Assembly (NCBI GenBank): GCA_025403435.1
Contig: CM046341.1
Span: forward strand, 1,082,802-1,146,801
Origin: Artocarpus heterophyllus
Lineage: Eukaryota > Streptophyta > Magnoliopsida > Rosales > Moraceae
DNA length: 64,000 bases
Direction of reading: 5' to 3'
Shown here: positions 1-11,660 of the stretch, in pieces
Position numbering within the stretch: position 1 is the stretch's first letter
Layout of the letters: every line of letters starts with the position of its first letter
The notes under the pieces: generated by a model
Told to the model about the DNA's origin: nothing
Database searches by the model: none
What the model saw: only the letters and a program-made list of their open reading frames with translations
Position numbers and translations under genes: made by a program

Positions 1-125
1 ACCTTATCAGGAGTTGGGCCCCATTTTTGTAGCTTACTTTTTGGTAATTGTATTGGAGGACGACTTGTACTCTTAAGGATGTACATAATTCTTTTTATTA
101 AAAAAAGGTTCTTGTTTCAAAATAT
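1..125 (+). mobile_element. LINE-like 3' end remnant
   Basis: A short stretch resembles the 3' terminus of a plant LINE. It shares a GTTGGNCCCCATTTT block, a TTGTACT block and a terminal TTCTTGTTTCAAAA run with the segment at about 35085-35205, which also ends in poly-A. No coding sequence is visible. The similarity was seen by eye only and the left boundary lies outside the window. Confidence 0.35.
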
Positions 126-307
126 AATGGACAAGATTTGTCGGCTAAAGATATTATGTTGCATAGGAATCTCATGGTAACAAGATCATGACTTAATCAT
201 TGTCACAAGATTACGACTTCCCAAGTGCTACATGGTTGTCATTTAGATTCACAAGGAAAAAAAAAATGAGATTGAGAAACATTGCACAAGAAATTCAGAA
301 TACTCAC

Positions 308-937
308 TGGCATATTTTCTGTGTTGCCCAATGCAGTCATCAAGGATGCCCAAAATCCCAGTACACCCCTTGGCCGTTGACTGGGTGACATAGCCATCGA
401 CACTCTAAATCGAACTTCTGAGATGTTAAGAACTCTGCAAGTTCAAGAAAACATTAGTTTTAAATCAAGGAAATTAACATAGAGATGCAACACATTCAAT
501 TACCAACTCTAAATTTTCCTTTACATACCTAATTTGAATAATTGGATCAACTGAAACAGAAGTAGTTCGACTATCGTATACACGACTGAAGTTGACCTGC
601 TGGATCATTTCATGAAGGCGCCATATAATAGGTTCATGAATATTTATCAGAAAGGCGGAACTTTCAGGTCCCTGAATGATCAGTGGAGAAATAATTAATA
701 TGTGGGGGAAAAAAGAATCATAAACCTCCCACTAGTTACTGAGACAACAATGTATTCACATTGAAACCAATATATGGATAGACACAAAGATCCAGTGACC
801 CATTAGATTTCATAGTCACCGAAAATTTCCAGATATACTCGCTCTCCTCCCCAACTTTCTGCGGTCTGAAAAGAACCGGCATGGGAGTTAATGGCAACTG
901 ATTATCCACTTGTATCCCATGCATTCTTATTTTGAAC
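308..937 (-). pseudogene. VPS13-like gene fragment (three exons, 5' part missing)
   Basis: Three minus-strand exons, in transcription order 937-760, 671-529 and 434-308, join in frame with proper GT/AG borders. They encode a stretch typical of the C-terminal part of plant VPS13 (bridge-like lipid transfer proteins at membrane contact sites). Recognisable blocks are VDNQLPLTPMPVLFRP, NGSLDLCVYPYIGF, INIHEPIIWRLHEMIQQ, VSVDPIIQI and PSQRPRGVLGFW. The next upstream exon expected in this family (ending near a GSGISR-like block) was not found between 938 and 16000, which holds TEs instead. Downstream exons, if any, lie outside the window. Mutator-like terminal sequence follows at about 1440-1550, so this may be a captured or 5'-truncated copy. 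A real gene with a very large intron is the alternative. The family call is firm; fragment versus gene is inference. Confidence 0.7.
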
Positions 938-1439
938 CTACAACACAGGAAGCAATCAAAGTTTTTGAATTCGGTGATAGTGGATCATCAGAAAACAAGA
1001 AAAAGACCATATATAGAAAGTTATATAATATCTATCCAAGTAAAAAAAATTATAATACAAACATATGGTACGGCTGCATCACTCCATGCTGGAGACCTAA
1101 AAGAGACTTCTCTATCACTCGAACTGAGTGGCTTGCTAGAGCCTTCATATTGCTTATGTCACACTCATCAAAATTCTGTAAAACACATGCTTGCATGGAG
1201 GAGATGCGTCCTCAAGGGACAGGTGGGCTCCACGTCATCCTCGGATGAGGAAAACGATGAGTCGCTCGAGGTGGGGGAGGACTGGAGGAGGTTCGCAGAT
1301 TTTGGACATTGTCGAGGAAGATCCCACCGATCATTTGCATTGTCAGCAGCTATCGTGGTTTTGGATTTTTTTCCTTTTTTTTTTTTTTTTAATTTGGTGA
1401 TGTTTAAGGTTTTTTTTTTAATAAATCTAATGTTGTTAA
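938..1439. other. non-coding stretch with a GC-richer block
   Basis: This lies between the VPS13-like exons and a Mutator-like end. A GC-richer block at about 1190-1350 stands out from its AT-rich surroundings. It has overlapping open frames on both strands but no family I recognise. It may be a captured fragment inside a Mutator-like element. Confidence 0.35.
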
Positions 1440-1560
1440 GCTTATTTAACTTATGGTAAGCCTTTTTGTTTTTGACCATCAGATGTTGATCTAAAGGCTA
1501 AAAATGGGTCTTATTGATAAGACCTTTTTAGTGGGTCTTACCATTGGTTTTTCCTTAATC
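1440..1560. mobile_element. Mutator-like terminal sequence
   Basis: Read on the minus strand, this segment carries a block (ATAAGACCCATTTTTAG, then ATCTGATGGTCAAAA). It matches the plus-strand block at about 4765-4815 (ATAAGACCTATTTTTTG, then ATCTGACGGTTAAAA). The two look like facing ends of related elements with long terminal inverted repeats. The other end of this element would lie left of the window or inside the VPS13-like region. Superfamily assignment is tentative. Confidence 0.4.
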
Positions 1561-2690
1561 TAATTGTTTAAAGACTTCAATTCCACCTCATTACAATAGA
1601 CCTTCATGATGCGGTAATTCATGTATACACAAGTATACATGGTTGTATCAAGTAATGTAAATGATGAGTTGAATATAGTTCCCATGAGGATTGATTTTAA
1701 TTAATATGTTATTAATTTTTACTATATATATTAATATATATTTATTTTCTTTTATTATTTTTTACAAAATTAAAATGGAGGATGGTTTTGATTTTAATAA
1801 CTAAATTACTTAAAACAAATAAAATAACGAAAATAAAATTAAAATGCAAAGTACATGATAATTAAAATACAAATTAAAAATGCAAAAATTAATTAAAAAG
1901 AAAATTAAATTACAATAACAAAATTTAAATTATAAATTCAAATTAGAATAACAATTGTGAATAAATAAAATTATAACAAAATTCAAGAATTTGCAAGCAA
2001 AAATGATAAAATTAATTAAAAGTTCATTCTCCACTGTTATACAATAATTTTACGATGATCGTAGCATTACTTTCAATTTTTTGTTGAAATTACCAATTGT
2101 AAATAACAATTAGCTTTGCTATCTCAATTTTTTCTTATCTTTTCTTACTTTGTAGTTTAGCAAAGTAGGCTCTTTACTAAGTCTCTATTATATAACCTAA
2201 AACAAGTTCTCTAGTTTCAATCTAACAGAAGCATTAAGTTGAAAAAGACATATTGATATAAGCAACAAACACGCAAATTCGGTTTATTTAACTTAGGTTT
2301 GTTGCACATCACAATCAAACAAAAGCTTCCCGCAATTGTAGACCATAATTTGCTACCAACGGTTAAAAATATATGATAATTACGGATCTATATTCTTAAA
2401 ATAGCGTTAGGTGATTTCCTAGTGTTATTTAGTTGTGCACCTAAATGAAACAAGTTAATAACCATAAGCATTAATTATAGTGAAACATAAGCAATCGCAA
2501 TTGAAAATTTGGAGAATAATGCACACAAACAAATGTAATATCACGTCCAAGGCTTTAAAATCACTTTTAACCAAAAATAAATTTAACTAGATATAATTAA
2601 AAATAATAACAAAAACATAAAAACTAACAACATTTACAACTCAAAAGATTGGCAAATTTTGAAGAATGGTGGTGATCTTTAAGAATTTTC
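1561..2690. other. AT-rich intergenic DNA, no gene seen
   Basis: Strongly AT-rich sequence with no coding frame that I can assign. It may include the start of the LTR-like element that ends at 4435, but no TGTAAC-type terminus was found. Confidence 0.4.
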
Positions 2691-4435
2691 TTGCAGAAAC
2701 CTCCTTAGATCCCTTATGCTTCCTGTAAGACTAGTCGAAAGGACGATCGTTAGATTAAATAAGATTAATTAAATAAAGTAAATAAACACAAAGTAAATAA
2801 ATGTAAATTAATTTGCTCAGCTGAAATCTCATCGGCAGTCACTATCACGTGGACGCTTACCATGAAGGTTGGTAGGTAAATAAACTATAAATCATAATAT
2901 TAATACAAAACTAATGAAAATCATTGTCTTTGAAATAAATTAAGCTATGAAACTAACAGAGACATCGGGACAAGTTTATATTACGCGTATCATACAACAA
3001 TCTCAGAGAAAATACCATTTCTACTCATGCTCCATTCTCTTCAAACCTAGAAGGGTGATTTTAAAAACAGGAAAACATGAGTGGAATGCTCAGTAGAATA
3101 ATCAGTTAACAACAAGTTGTTTAAAAATAACAGTCACAATTGAAAACATTATTTACAAACTATACATACTAAAACAAATCTCAAGATCTTGACAAAAATA
3201 AATAAATACTTACTTGTAAGAAACTTGATAAAATACCACCGTACGGGTTTTTGGGAATTGAAAAGAATATTGGAAATCGAGCAAAATATCAAATACAGTT
3301 CCTTAAATGCATAAAAATAACTTCAACATCAAGCAAAAATCATTCTTAAAAACTTATTTGAGAATTAAACTTTGGCCAAAACAATTTACAAAGGGGCTAC
3401 CAAATAATGGATAGAAAAATCCTACCTCAATTTGAAATTCAATACTGTTAGCTTCAAAAAAATTCAACGTTCAAAACCTTAAAATTGCATTTAAAGTAAA
3501 AAATTACACTTTAACAAATATCATTATATTAATTTAATTATCAATAACATTTTTAAATCATTAAACGTTGAAAACTAGGAGTAAAAATACCATTTTGTGG
3601 TGCTCAGTCGGCCTGCCAAACATTTAAGTTTGGCCTGCAAAACTACAAATGTTCAATCTACCAGCCATCTGAGTCTGGCCTGCCAAACTTCTTGAATATG
3701 GCCTGTTGAAGGTTAGGCTCAGCCTGCTGATCTGTTGAAATTTAGAAAATTTTAGGTTTCGAGTTTCGGTCAATCTGAGTTCGAAAACTCAATTAAACCT
3801 GGTATTTCAGTTCTCAGAGCATGAGTAACACCCAAATATGATAAAATAACAAAATAGAACACATTTAAACACTTTTCAACAAATTTTCAAGCGAATCCAA
3901 GGTTTATTCTGAAAAATAGAAAAATCTAAAAACTAGTTTAAATCTTGTTTTTGTTCAAACAAAGCTCAGATTCGTGTTGATTTAATTTCCACAATCCTAG
4001 ATTGAATGTTATTTAAGCTTAAACATGTTCAGATTGTAAAGTTACATAGAAGTTTCAAAACGAAGATCAAAAACTTTGGAGAGAAAATGGCTAACCTCAA
4101 ATGGATGTTTTTGAAGAAAATTTTGTGGCTTGAACTTTGTTTCTCGGCTCAAATCAGCGAAAAAAATTTAGAGAAAGAGAAAGAGAAGAGAGACCCATGG
4201 AAAGAGAGTAAGAGAGAGAGAGAGAAAAGAGTGGGAGAGAGAGTGGAAATGAGAAAAATAAAAAGTGAGCTCAAGGGCATTTTTGTAAATATGAGGAAAT
4301 ATGATGTAAAAGTTTCGAATATAACAAATGCAACAAAATTTTAAATGATTAAAATTAACAACAAAATCACACTTGGCATGCTTAATAATTAAATTTAACA
4401 TAACTAATTTTACTTTAAAATTCACGGGCGTTACA
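2691..4435. mobile_element. Gypsy-type LTR remnant
   Basis: The right end, GGGCGTTACA at 4426-4435, has the form of the ends of the two solo LTRs further on (GGGTGTTACA and GGGCGTTACA). The internal layout is also similar: a series of short repeated motifs (here variants of GGCCTGCCAAAC at about 3610-3690), then a purine-rich GAGAGA tract at about 4170-4250. The left end is unclear and probably truncated. This is a different family from the solo LTRs. No internal protein domains were seen. Confidence 0.4.
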
Positions 4436-4756
4436 ATTCCTTTATTTCTCTCTAATGTCCTCTCAAAATTCTAAGTGTTTGTTGAAGAATTGATTAAAGA
4501 CTTGATGATTTGAATTGAAAGAATACTAGCTTTTTATAGGCAAACTTGGGATTCCTTTCAAAATTTTTACATTTAAAAGACGACAAATACGCCACGCTTC
4601 TAAAGGATTGGGTAGATAATTTAGTCCTAAAGCCGCACTCCTCAATAAGTAAATTATAAATCATGAATTAAGGGAAGCAGGTTGATTCTCTTCTTGTCTT
4701 TCCTTGGATCCCACCTCAATGAGCAATTTGTTTGCAAGAAATTGTTATTACTATAT

Positions 4757-5807
4757 TTTTTTTCTTACCATAAGACCTATTTTTTGACTATAAGATTTCT
4801 ATCTGACGGTTAAAATTAGACAAGCTCAACAATAGTAAAACAAGTCTAAATACACCAAAATCAATTAACATCTAAAAACTAAAAAAAAAAAAAAACTTAA
4901 AACAAGCCGATCGTCGCCTTGATCTCTGGCGCCAACGACTATCTAGGTGGGTGGAGCCCAAATCCTTGACAACGTCGAAAGAGGGCGCGACAACTATGGT
5001 TCGTAGCATGATTTCCACACGATCTTGCGATAATTGCCATCGCGATCCATGGGTCCTTTGTGATGGAGGTCACGGCGTGACCCATTGTCGATTCCAAACA
5101 AATGCCAGAAGAGTGATGTCAAAACCCATTCAACAAGCTGATCTCTTTCCCTAACCTAGTCTTTATGTATAGCCATTTTTCATGAGAAAATAATTGAACA
5201 AACAACATTTAAATTTTAAAAACTTTAGAGGTCGAAGATGCAAAAAAAAAAGTGGTTGTTCATGTGATAGATTTGGGAAAAGACGCCGATATGACAAAAA
5301 TGGTGAATCATTCCCAAAACCAGCAAAGAAGAGCTTCTTCCCCACAAAGGAGCAAACCCTACACTCCCAACAACGGAGGGTACCCATCACTCTATCACGT
5401 GATTCCTCATGCTGTCCTCACAAGGCACCGGCTTTAGGTCTCCGGTTTTTTTTGGGCGCTAGTTCACGACCTCGTTGGATCTCTACTGCTACTTCACATA
5501 GATTATTTTTTTGGTTTACATCTAAGTTCCTCCTCCTCTGTGGGTCTATTCTGTTGCCGTTAATAAGGACTCTGTATGAGTTCTTCCTCTTCCATGGGTT
5601 GTGTCTAAAAAAATGTGACTTTAGTTTTTTATTAAATTTTTTTGTTAATCATTAGGTTTTTTAATTTTATTTTTATTTTGATGATATATAGGCAACCCCA
5701 TTGTTATTTAGTGGAATTGAGGCTTTTAATCTAACGTCTTAAAAAAAGAGTTTTATAGTAAGACCATTTTTAGAGGTTTTTACCATAGCATTTCCTTAAA
5801 AATTTAT
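4757..5807. mobile_element. Mutator-like non-autonomous element
   Basis: A roughly 1-kb element whose left end (about 4757-4815) matches, inverted, the terminal block at 1440-1560. Its right end (about 5690-5807) has a diverged inverted version containing CTTACTATAAAAC and AACCTCTAAAAATGG when read on the minus strand. The interior at about 4905-5155 and 5230-5440 is GC-richer than its flanks, as expected if gene fragments were captured. No transposase is present. Target duplication was not resolved. Confidence 0.4.
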
Positions 5808-5990
5808 GTCAAAAGAAATTACAATACTAAATAAATTAAAAAAAGGAAAATCAAATGAAAAGAATAAAGACAAAAAAAAAGAAGAAAAAGAAAAAGATAG
5901 AGAAATAAACGTGTAATAAGAGAGTAACTAGGAATACAAAAATGCAAGGGAATTTTTTTAAAATTCATTTGTTATCCTATTTGTTGCACA

Positions 5991-6340
5991 AGTTTAAAAG
6001 TCTGGGTTTTAAAATGTGTGGTTTAACCGGTGGTTTTGAATTGATGTTTAGAACACAAGGTTTTCAAATGAGAATAAAACATTCAATCAAGTTTAAAATG
6101 AAAACTAATGTTTGGAAAACTATGGTTTATAAAAGGAAAAAGAGAATAAGAATGGTTTTTACTATAGAAAATAGTTCAAACTATATGAACTTGAGAGGAA
6201 CAAAATTTGAATTTTTGGGGTCTTTGACGGTTTAAAACTACCTTCATGGTTTAGAACGACTTTAGTTATTACTCCACCAAACGCCGGTTCAAACCGCCTT
6301 TATATTTTAAACTGCCTTAAACGATTTTAAACGTACATAC
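5991..6340 (+). repeat. diverged direct repeat, copy 1
   Basis: This ~350-bp stretch is repeated in the same orientation at 9133-9490. Shared blocks include TTTTGAATTGA, AGAATAAGAAT, TAGAAAATA and a run of GGTTTAAAAC/GGTTTAGAAC motifs. The solo LTR at 6378-9123 sits between the two copies. It is rich in GTTTAAA and is probably part of an uncharacterised DNA element. Confidence 0.55.
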
Positions 6341-6377
6341 CAATAGGGTTATAAGGGTTCATTTTGTGCATAGGTTC

Positions 6378-9123
6378 TGTAACGCCCCTATGTGGGGTTA
6401 GCAGTATTGAATAAATAAAAATAATTTTAAATTCAATATTATGTAAATCAATTAAATAATGCCCATGAGTCTTTAAACCAAAAAAAATAAAAATAAACGT
6501 TTAAATACAAACCATAGTTTTTAGTGTAGCACCAAATATATATAGTACCATTATCACCATAGTACAATTCTCAAATAACTTAACACAGCCATCATAAAAA
6601 AATAATACAAATCTTACATGTTCTAGACAAGTTACAAATAAACAAGATCTTCTAACACGAAAACAGCAGGGTTGTTGTTGTTTATTCTTCTTCAGATATG
6701 TTGCACTGAGTTCGACTTGAGACATGAAGATATGATAGGGATAAGCATCGACATGCCCAATAGGGAAAATCATGACTCACCTTATGGTTTATCCATTACC
6801 ACATTAAAACTGCATGGTTAGTTAAGTTATGTCATATTCTAGATTATGAGGTTTATTATGATCACATCTCGTGGATACCATAGTTAATCATTACCAAGTT
6901 TCATAATTATACATTTATACAAATATTACCATTCATCATTGTTCCTAAGTATCCATATTAAATAGAGTATCACTCAACTCATCGAAACCCAAATGGGCAC
7001 GCTTGGCCACCCTCTAAACATTTCAAGGGTGTTCTGGTGAGGGAATATTAAGCCCTGAGTCCTCACAAAGTCGATTCCTGTACAGCATGTTCTGGGACTT
7101 TCGACCCAAGAAAGCGTCATAACCTTCCCCATATTTTATCTTTTAGGATATTTGTGCCCAAGGACGTAACCATCGCCCTTTTCACATCTTACCATTCCTT
7201 TATATTCAATTTTATTTATAGAGTTAATTTTTCTAACCATGCTTCTCAATTTATAACATATGTCAAATTATTATGTTTCTCGTAGTACAATATACATATT
7301 TTACAACATAAAACAATCAAATTTTAATTTACCAAAACCTCACAAAAGATGAGTAATAGAATCCCTACCTTCCAACCTTATCAACAATATTTTAATCTTG
7401 GAATTAATTAACGTTAGCTCCACACATCCTTGACCCTAAGGCATGCATAAGGATAATTAAAACTAAAGTACAACATATAACCACATCCACAAATGAATTA
7501 TGTGTAAACCCATCTCATTAGTGTGCCATTCAAGTTTTTATGCAACTTAAATACCAAAGTAAACAATTTTTGTCTTAAACACAATATAAAATATATGCAA
7601 GTAATTTATATATTTTAGTCTCTAATAAGATTCATAAATCACTTAGGATAGTATTGGAAAGGTTGCAAGACATTAAGGAATTAGAAAGTGAGCAAAGTTA
7701 AGTTCTTGGTTCAGGTTAGTAGCTGGTATACTATGGCAAATTGGTGGTATACTTTTGCAAAAAGGTGGGTTTACTATCTACAATTACCATACAGGTTAAC
7801 AGGTGGTTTACTTAAGGTAGACGGGTGGTTTACTCCCACTGGCAGGTTTACTAGTTTCCAATCTGAAAATTGAAAAATTCATAAAAAATAAAATACAACT
7901 CTGATTTAGACTCATGATAGCTCGTTGGAAAGCTTAGGATGTCTACTTTTTAAATATGCAAACCAATTTACAAAATTCATCTTCATTTAACCCCAGAATT
8001 TTAAGAAAAAGCCACTGCCCATAGAGGTATTACAAAGTTCATGGAATGTCAAGTTTTTCTTTAACCCAAAGCATATTATGCTTGTGCAAAATCTCAAAAC
8101 CATTCCAAAATATGCAACATGCATTATATAATCACAATAAACATATGCTCATGAGTTTTATAGCAAAATCATCATCAAACCATATCTCTAGCCTTTCTTG
8201 CAATTAATGAGGAAAACATGCTTAAGTTTGCTCTTCAAGCTCAAAACATTAGAACATCAATCTTAAAGTTATGGAAACTAATTTTAAACATTCCTAGCAT
8301 GTTTGTAATATTGTTATCAAACCAAAATAAAGGTTGGTTATTGGTTTCAACACAAGACTCAAGTTTTTGTTCATAATTGCTCAAAGGTGTATGTTAACAT
8401 AACTAGAAATTTGCATGAATTTTGAACACAAAAATTATGCATTAAACATGGAGAAAACACATACTAAAAACCAAGTTTAGATTAAAGATAACCTACCTCA
8501 AAACTCCTTTGAAAAGCACCAAAGTTCGGGTTAAAAAAAATAAAGCTTGAATTAACTCTTAAATGGCTTCAAACATGGCTAGGAATTATAGTTGTCTTGG
8601 CTACAAAGAGAGTTTTGTGCCCTATGTCTTTAGGTAGAAATTGAGGTGAGAAAGGGAGAGGATGAGAATTTAGAAATGAAGGTGGTGAAGGCTAAATAAA
8701 ACATACCAAAATAATTGAGAGGAAGGGGAAGTTTACGGGAAAACTTGTAAGAAGAAACAATGAGCATTAATAGAAAATATCATCATGTCTCCCACAGAGA
8801 TTTTTAGCAAGCAATGCCAACATTATAGAGAGGACAAATGGAGTAAGTTGTGGAAGAAAATGAAGGAAGCATTAAAAAGGTGGTTGAGAAAATATATCAA
8901 TGTCTCATAGCATTAATTCTATGTCTTCTATTAATTGAGGTGAATTAATTCCATGTCTCCTTCGGAGACTTTGTGAGGAATTGCCAAAGTTGCAATTTTT
9001 TTTTTAACAATTAAAACAACAAAGACAAACTTGGTAATTTTCAATGCTACAAAATTTTAAATTTTCACCTTTTATTTATTAAATTTTACAAAAATCACAT
9101 CCGTTAAAATAACGGGTGTTACA
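6378..9123 (+). mobile_element. solo LTR A, Gypsy-type, 2746 bp
   Basis: It starts TGTAACGCCCCTATG and ends ACGGGTGTTACA, giving TG...CA ends inside longer inverted termini. The flanking 5-mers GGTTC (6373-6377) and CGTTC (9124-9128) look like a 5-bp target duplication with one change. The whole element is present in opposite orientation at 13155-15850, and the first ~100 bases agree at nearly every position. There is no internal region, primer binding site or pol domain, so it is a solo LTR. The strand given is only relative; the sense of the parent retrotransposon was not determined. Confidence 0.8.
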
Positions 9124-9132
9124 CGTTCAGAA

Positions 9133-9490
9133 TGTTTTGGTTTAGAACTGTATGGTTTGAATTGTAGGTTGTTAACTGTGCAGTTTAAACAATAGTTTTG
9201 AATTGACATTTAGAATATAAAGGTTTAGAACAATAATAATGGTTTAAAACAAGAACTCGCACTTAGAAAACTATAATTTATGAAAGAAAATGAGAATAAG
9301 AATAGTTTTACTGTAGAAAATAATTGAAAACCGCCAAAACTTAAGGGAAGAGGGGGGCAAAGTTTATATTATAGGTGTTTAGGCCGGTTTAATATTGTCT
9401 TTATGGTTTAAGACCGCCTCAATTATTTTTCTATCAAACGTCAGTTTGAACTATCTTTATGATTTAAAACTGCATGCATGATTTAGAACC
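9133..9490 (+). repeat. diverged direct repeat, copy 2
   Basis: Second copy of the 5991-6340 sequence, same orientation, separated from it by LTR A. The copies differ at many positions, so the duplication appears older than the LTR insertion. No coding content is seen. Confidence 0.55.
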
Positions 9491-9769
9491 TACGTGACTT
9501 TACTAATAATTTCTCGTGACATTTAAAAAAAAAAAAGTAAGGTTGTCAATGTAATCACTTCCTAAGACTTTATACTGGCTTCGATAACTTATTCCATATC
9601 ACTATATGTCTTTTTTTTTTTCTCCTTATCTGTTAATTAGGATCGATAATTCATTTGTATTTTATCCTAATCATATACTGCTTTAGTTTGTAATTTTTTG
9701 TATCCCGCTAAAATAAGATACTGTGTCAATCACTATAAATAGGTAAACTTAACTTATTATACTTTCCAG

Positions 9770-10865
9770 CGTAAGAATGAGTGAGCACCATATCTAACAA
9801 AATTCAAACGACAACGTCGAATAGTTTTCAACTTTACAAACAAACAAAGAAACATAATATTGTAATTGTGAAGGCGCATTCTCACAAGTATTTTCTGAAG
9901 GACCAAACAAATGCGTAGATAAAAAACGACAATAACTCCAACATAAGACATCAAGACATAAAAAAGACAACAAGAAAAAAAATAAGAGAGCAACCTCAAA
10001 AAATAATATTGTCATTGAATAATAGGAAAAAAAAAACTACATAATAAGAAAATGACAACTAGATAAAATTACAATTATTAGCACTTGGAAGCACCAACTT
10101 ACAATTTGGGACAAGAAAACTGAAAACAAAACGACATTGAAAATCTTAAAAAACGTGAAGAATATAAAATGACAATATAAAAGAAGGCAGCAATCGATGA
10201 AGGAAAAAAATTCGGAGAAACGTACGACTCCAAACTACAAAACTGCAATAAATATGTAAACGAGGACAACAACATTGATTGCCGCGACGAATAAGATTAA
10301 AGAACAGAGCAACATGAAAAACGACTAGAAACTGGAAGAATCGACATAAAATACAAACGACATGTCAACAACGTAAAAAGGACACTACCATAAATGCATC
10401 AGCAGCAAAGTGGAAGGAAGAGGAAGGCAAAACGATTGCATATGGAAACGGCTGTAAACTCCGAAAACAGAACGACAATATGTAAATGATGTTGAACCTA
10501 AAAACGACAACGATAAAAAGAAGCTAAAGATAAAACGGCAGCCAAAGTCATTGGAGCTATTATTAAATCGATAACGCCCAAGCCAATGGCATCAGGAACC
10601 AGAGAGACGATAATAACTTGTAAAAGACAACAAACTAAAAGATAAACAAATGAAAAGGGACTCGATTCCAAAAAAAAAAAAAAAGAAAAGTAAGGGACTG
10701 ATGAAACTCGATGAACGACAGAAACTCCGATAACAGAGAACATGATAAACTTATTAAACGACAACAAATCAACAAAATGACCATAAAAATGGGACTAACC
10801 TCATGAAATGACGACGACAAAAAGACGACAGTAACGCAAGAAAAGTGACCATACACCAGAAATGA
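9770..10865. repeat. tract dense in ACGAC/GTCGT motifs
   Basis: Over about 1.1 kb the plus strand carries ACGAC or AACGAC every few tens of bases, in an A-rich background. Minus-strand open frames here lack any recognisable domain. The minus strand resembles in style the plus strand at 48280-48515 (TGTCGTTT-rich). The tract may be the subterminal repeat region of a DNA transposon. Confidence 0.45.
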
Positions 10866-10900
10866 AAATAGATTAAAAAAACTGAGGAATATAAAGTATA

Positions 10901-11051
10901 TGTGTTTAGAAGAGTAGTTCGGTTTGAATGGTAAACATTGTAAATTTTACATGTTATAATAAAAAGCTTAAATATAAAAGCTCTCACATGTTATCTCATA
11001 TGCTATAGTTGTCAAATTCAAACTGATAGTTTAAATTACTCTCTCAACACA
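10901..11051. mobile_element. MITE, ~150 bp
   Basis: The terminal inverted repeats are TGTGTTTAGAAGAGTAGTT at the left and, read inward from the right, TGTGTTGAGAGAGTAATTT. It contains CTCTCACATG and GCTATAG motifs shared with the other MITEs in the window. It has no coding capacity. Target duplication is not clear. Confidence 0.55.
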
Positions 11052-11498
11052 GTTCGGAACAAATTTGGATTACAAATTAACAACATTTATAAATAAGAAT
11101 GCTTAATGATCCTTGGCTCTACTTCACCAGATCATAGATGTTCCATTTGGTGATCCTAAAGCTTCGTCGAAACAAGACAAGGACAAAGACAAAATACTCC
11201 TAAATTACGCTAAATTAAACAAAGGAACCATATTTGTAAGGAAATATGATAAAAACATTTTTCAAGTCAATGTAAAAAACCAATTAAAAAAAGGAAGAGA
11301 AATAAAAACTGGACAGGGCAAAAATTAGAAAGATTTCCTCTCTTTGTAGAAGAATAGTTTCCAGAGGAGACCACTTGTCTTTCTCAAGTGTACACTTAAA
11401 ACAAGTCACTACCAAAAATAACGAACAAAAATGAACTAAAAAGAATCCATTTTTAGGTCAAAGTCCTCAATAATTAGTAGCCATCATGGCATGTCTAA
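11052..11498. other. intergenic, one short open frame
   Basis: A 71-codon open frame at 11113-11328 on the plus strand has no recognisable domain and is Lys/Asp-rich from A-rich DNA. I do not call it a gene. Nothing else is seen. Confidence 0.3.
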
Positions 11499-11660
11499 GA
11501 GTTCGTTCGGAAAACACGTTAGATATATGATTAAGTTCGATTTGTTATAGTATAAAGTTTGTTACATTGAAAAATAAAAGTTTATAATAATGTAAAACTC
11601 TCACATGCTATAGTGTTTAAGTTCAAACTTTAAGTTCCAACATGTTTTCCAAACGAACTC
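11499..11660. mobile_element. Tourist-like MITE, 162 bp, TAA target duplication
   Basis: The left terminus is GAGTTCGTTCGGAAAACACG and the right terminus, read inward, is GAGTTCGTTTGGAAAACATG, so the ~22-bp TIRs are nearly perfect. It is flanked on both sides by TAA (11496-11498 and 11661-11663), the 3-bp target duplication typical of PIF/Harbinger (Tourist) elements. It has no coding capacity. Confidence 0.75.

Noticed and set aside
4006..4344. 112-codon open frame on the plus strand
   Set aside because: Lies in a Gypsy-type LTR remnant; the second half is a GAGAGA purine tract read as Lys/Glu/Arg. No domain and no splice context.
5194..5655. 153-codon open frame on the plus strand
   Set aside because: Falls inside the Mutator-like element 4757-5807; composition is irregular and no family is recognised. 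Possibly a captured fragment but not a gene.
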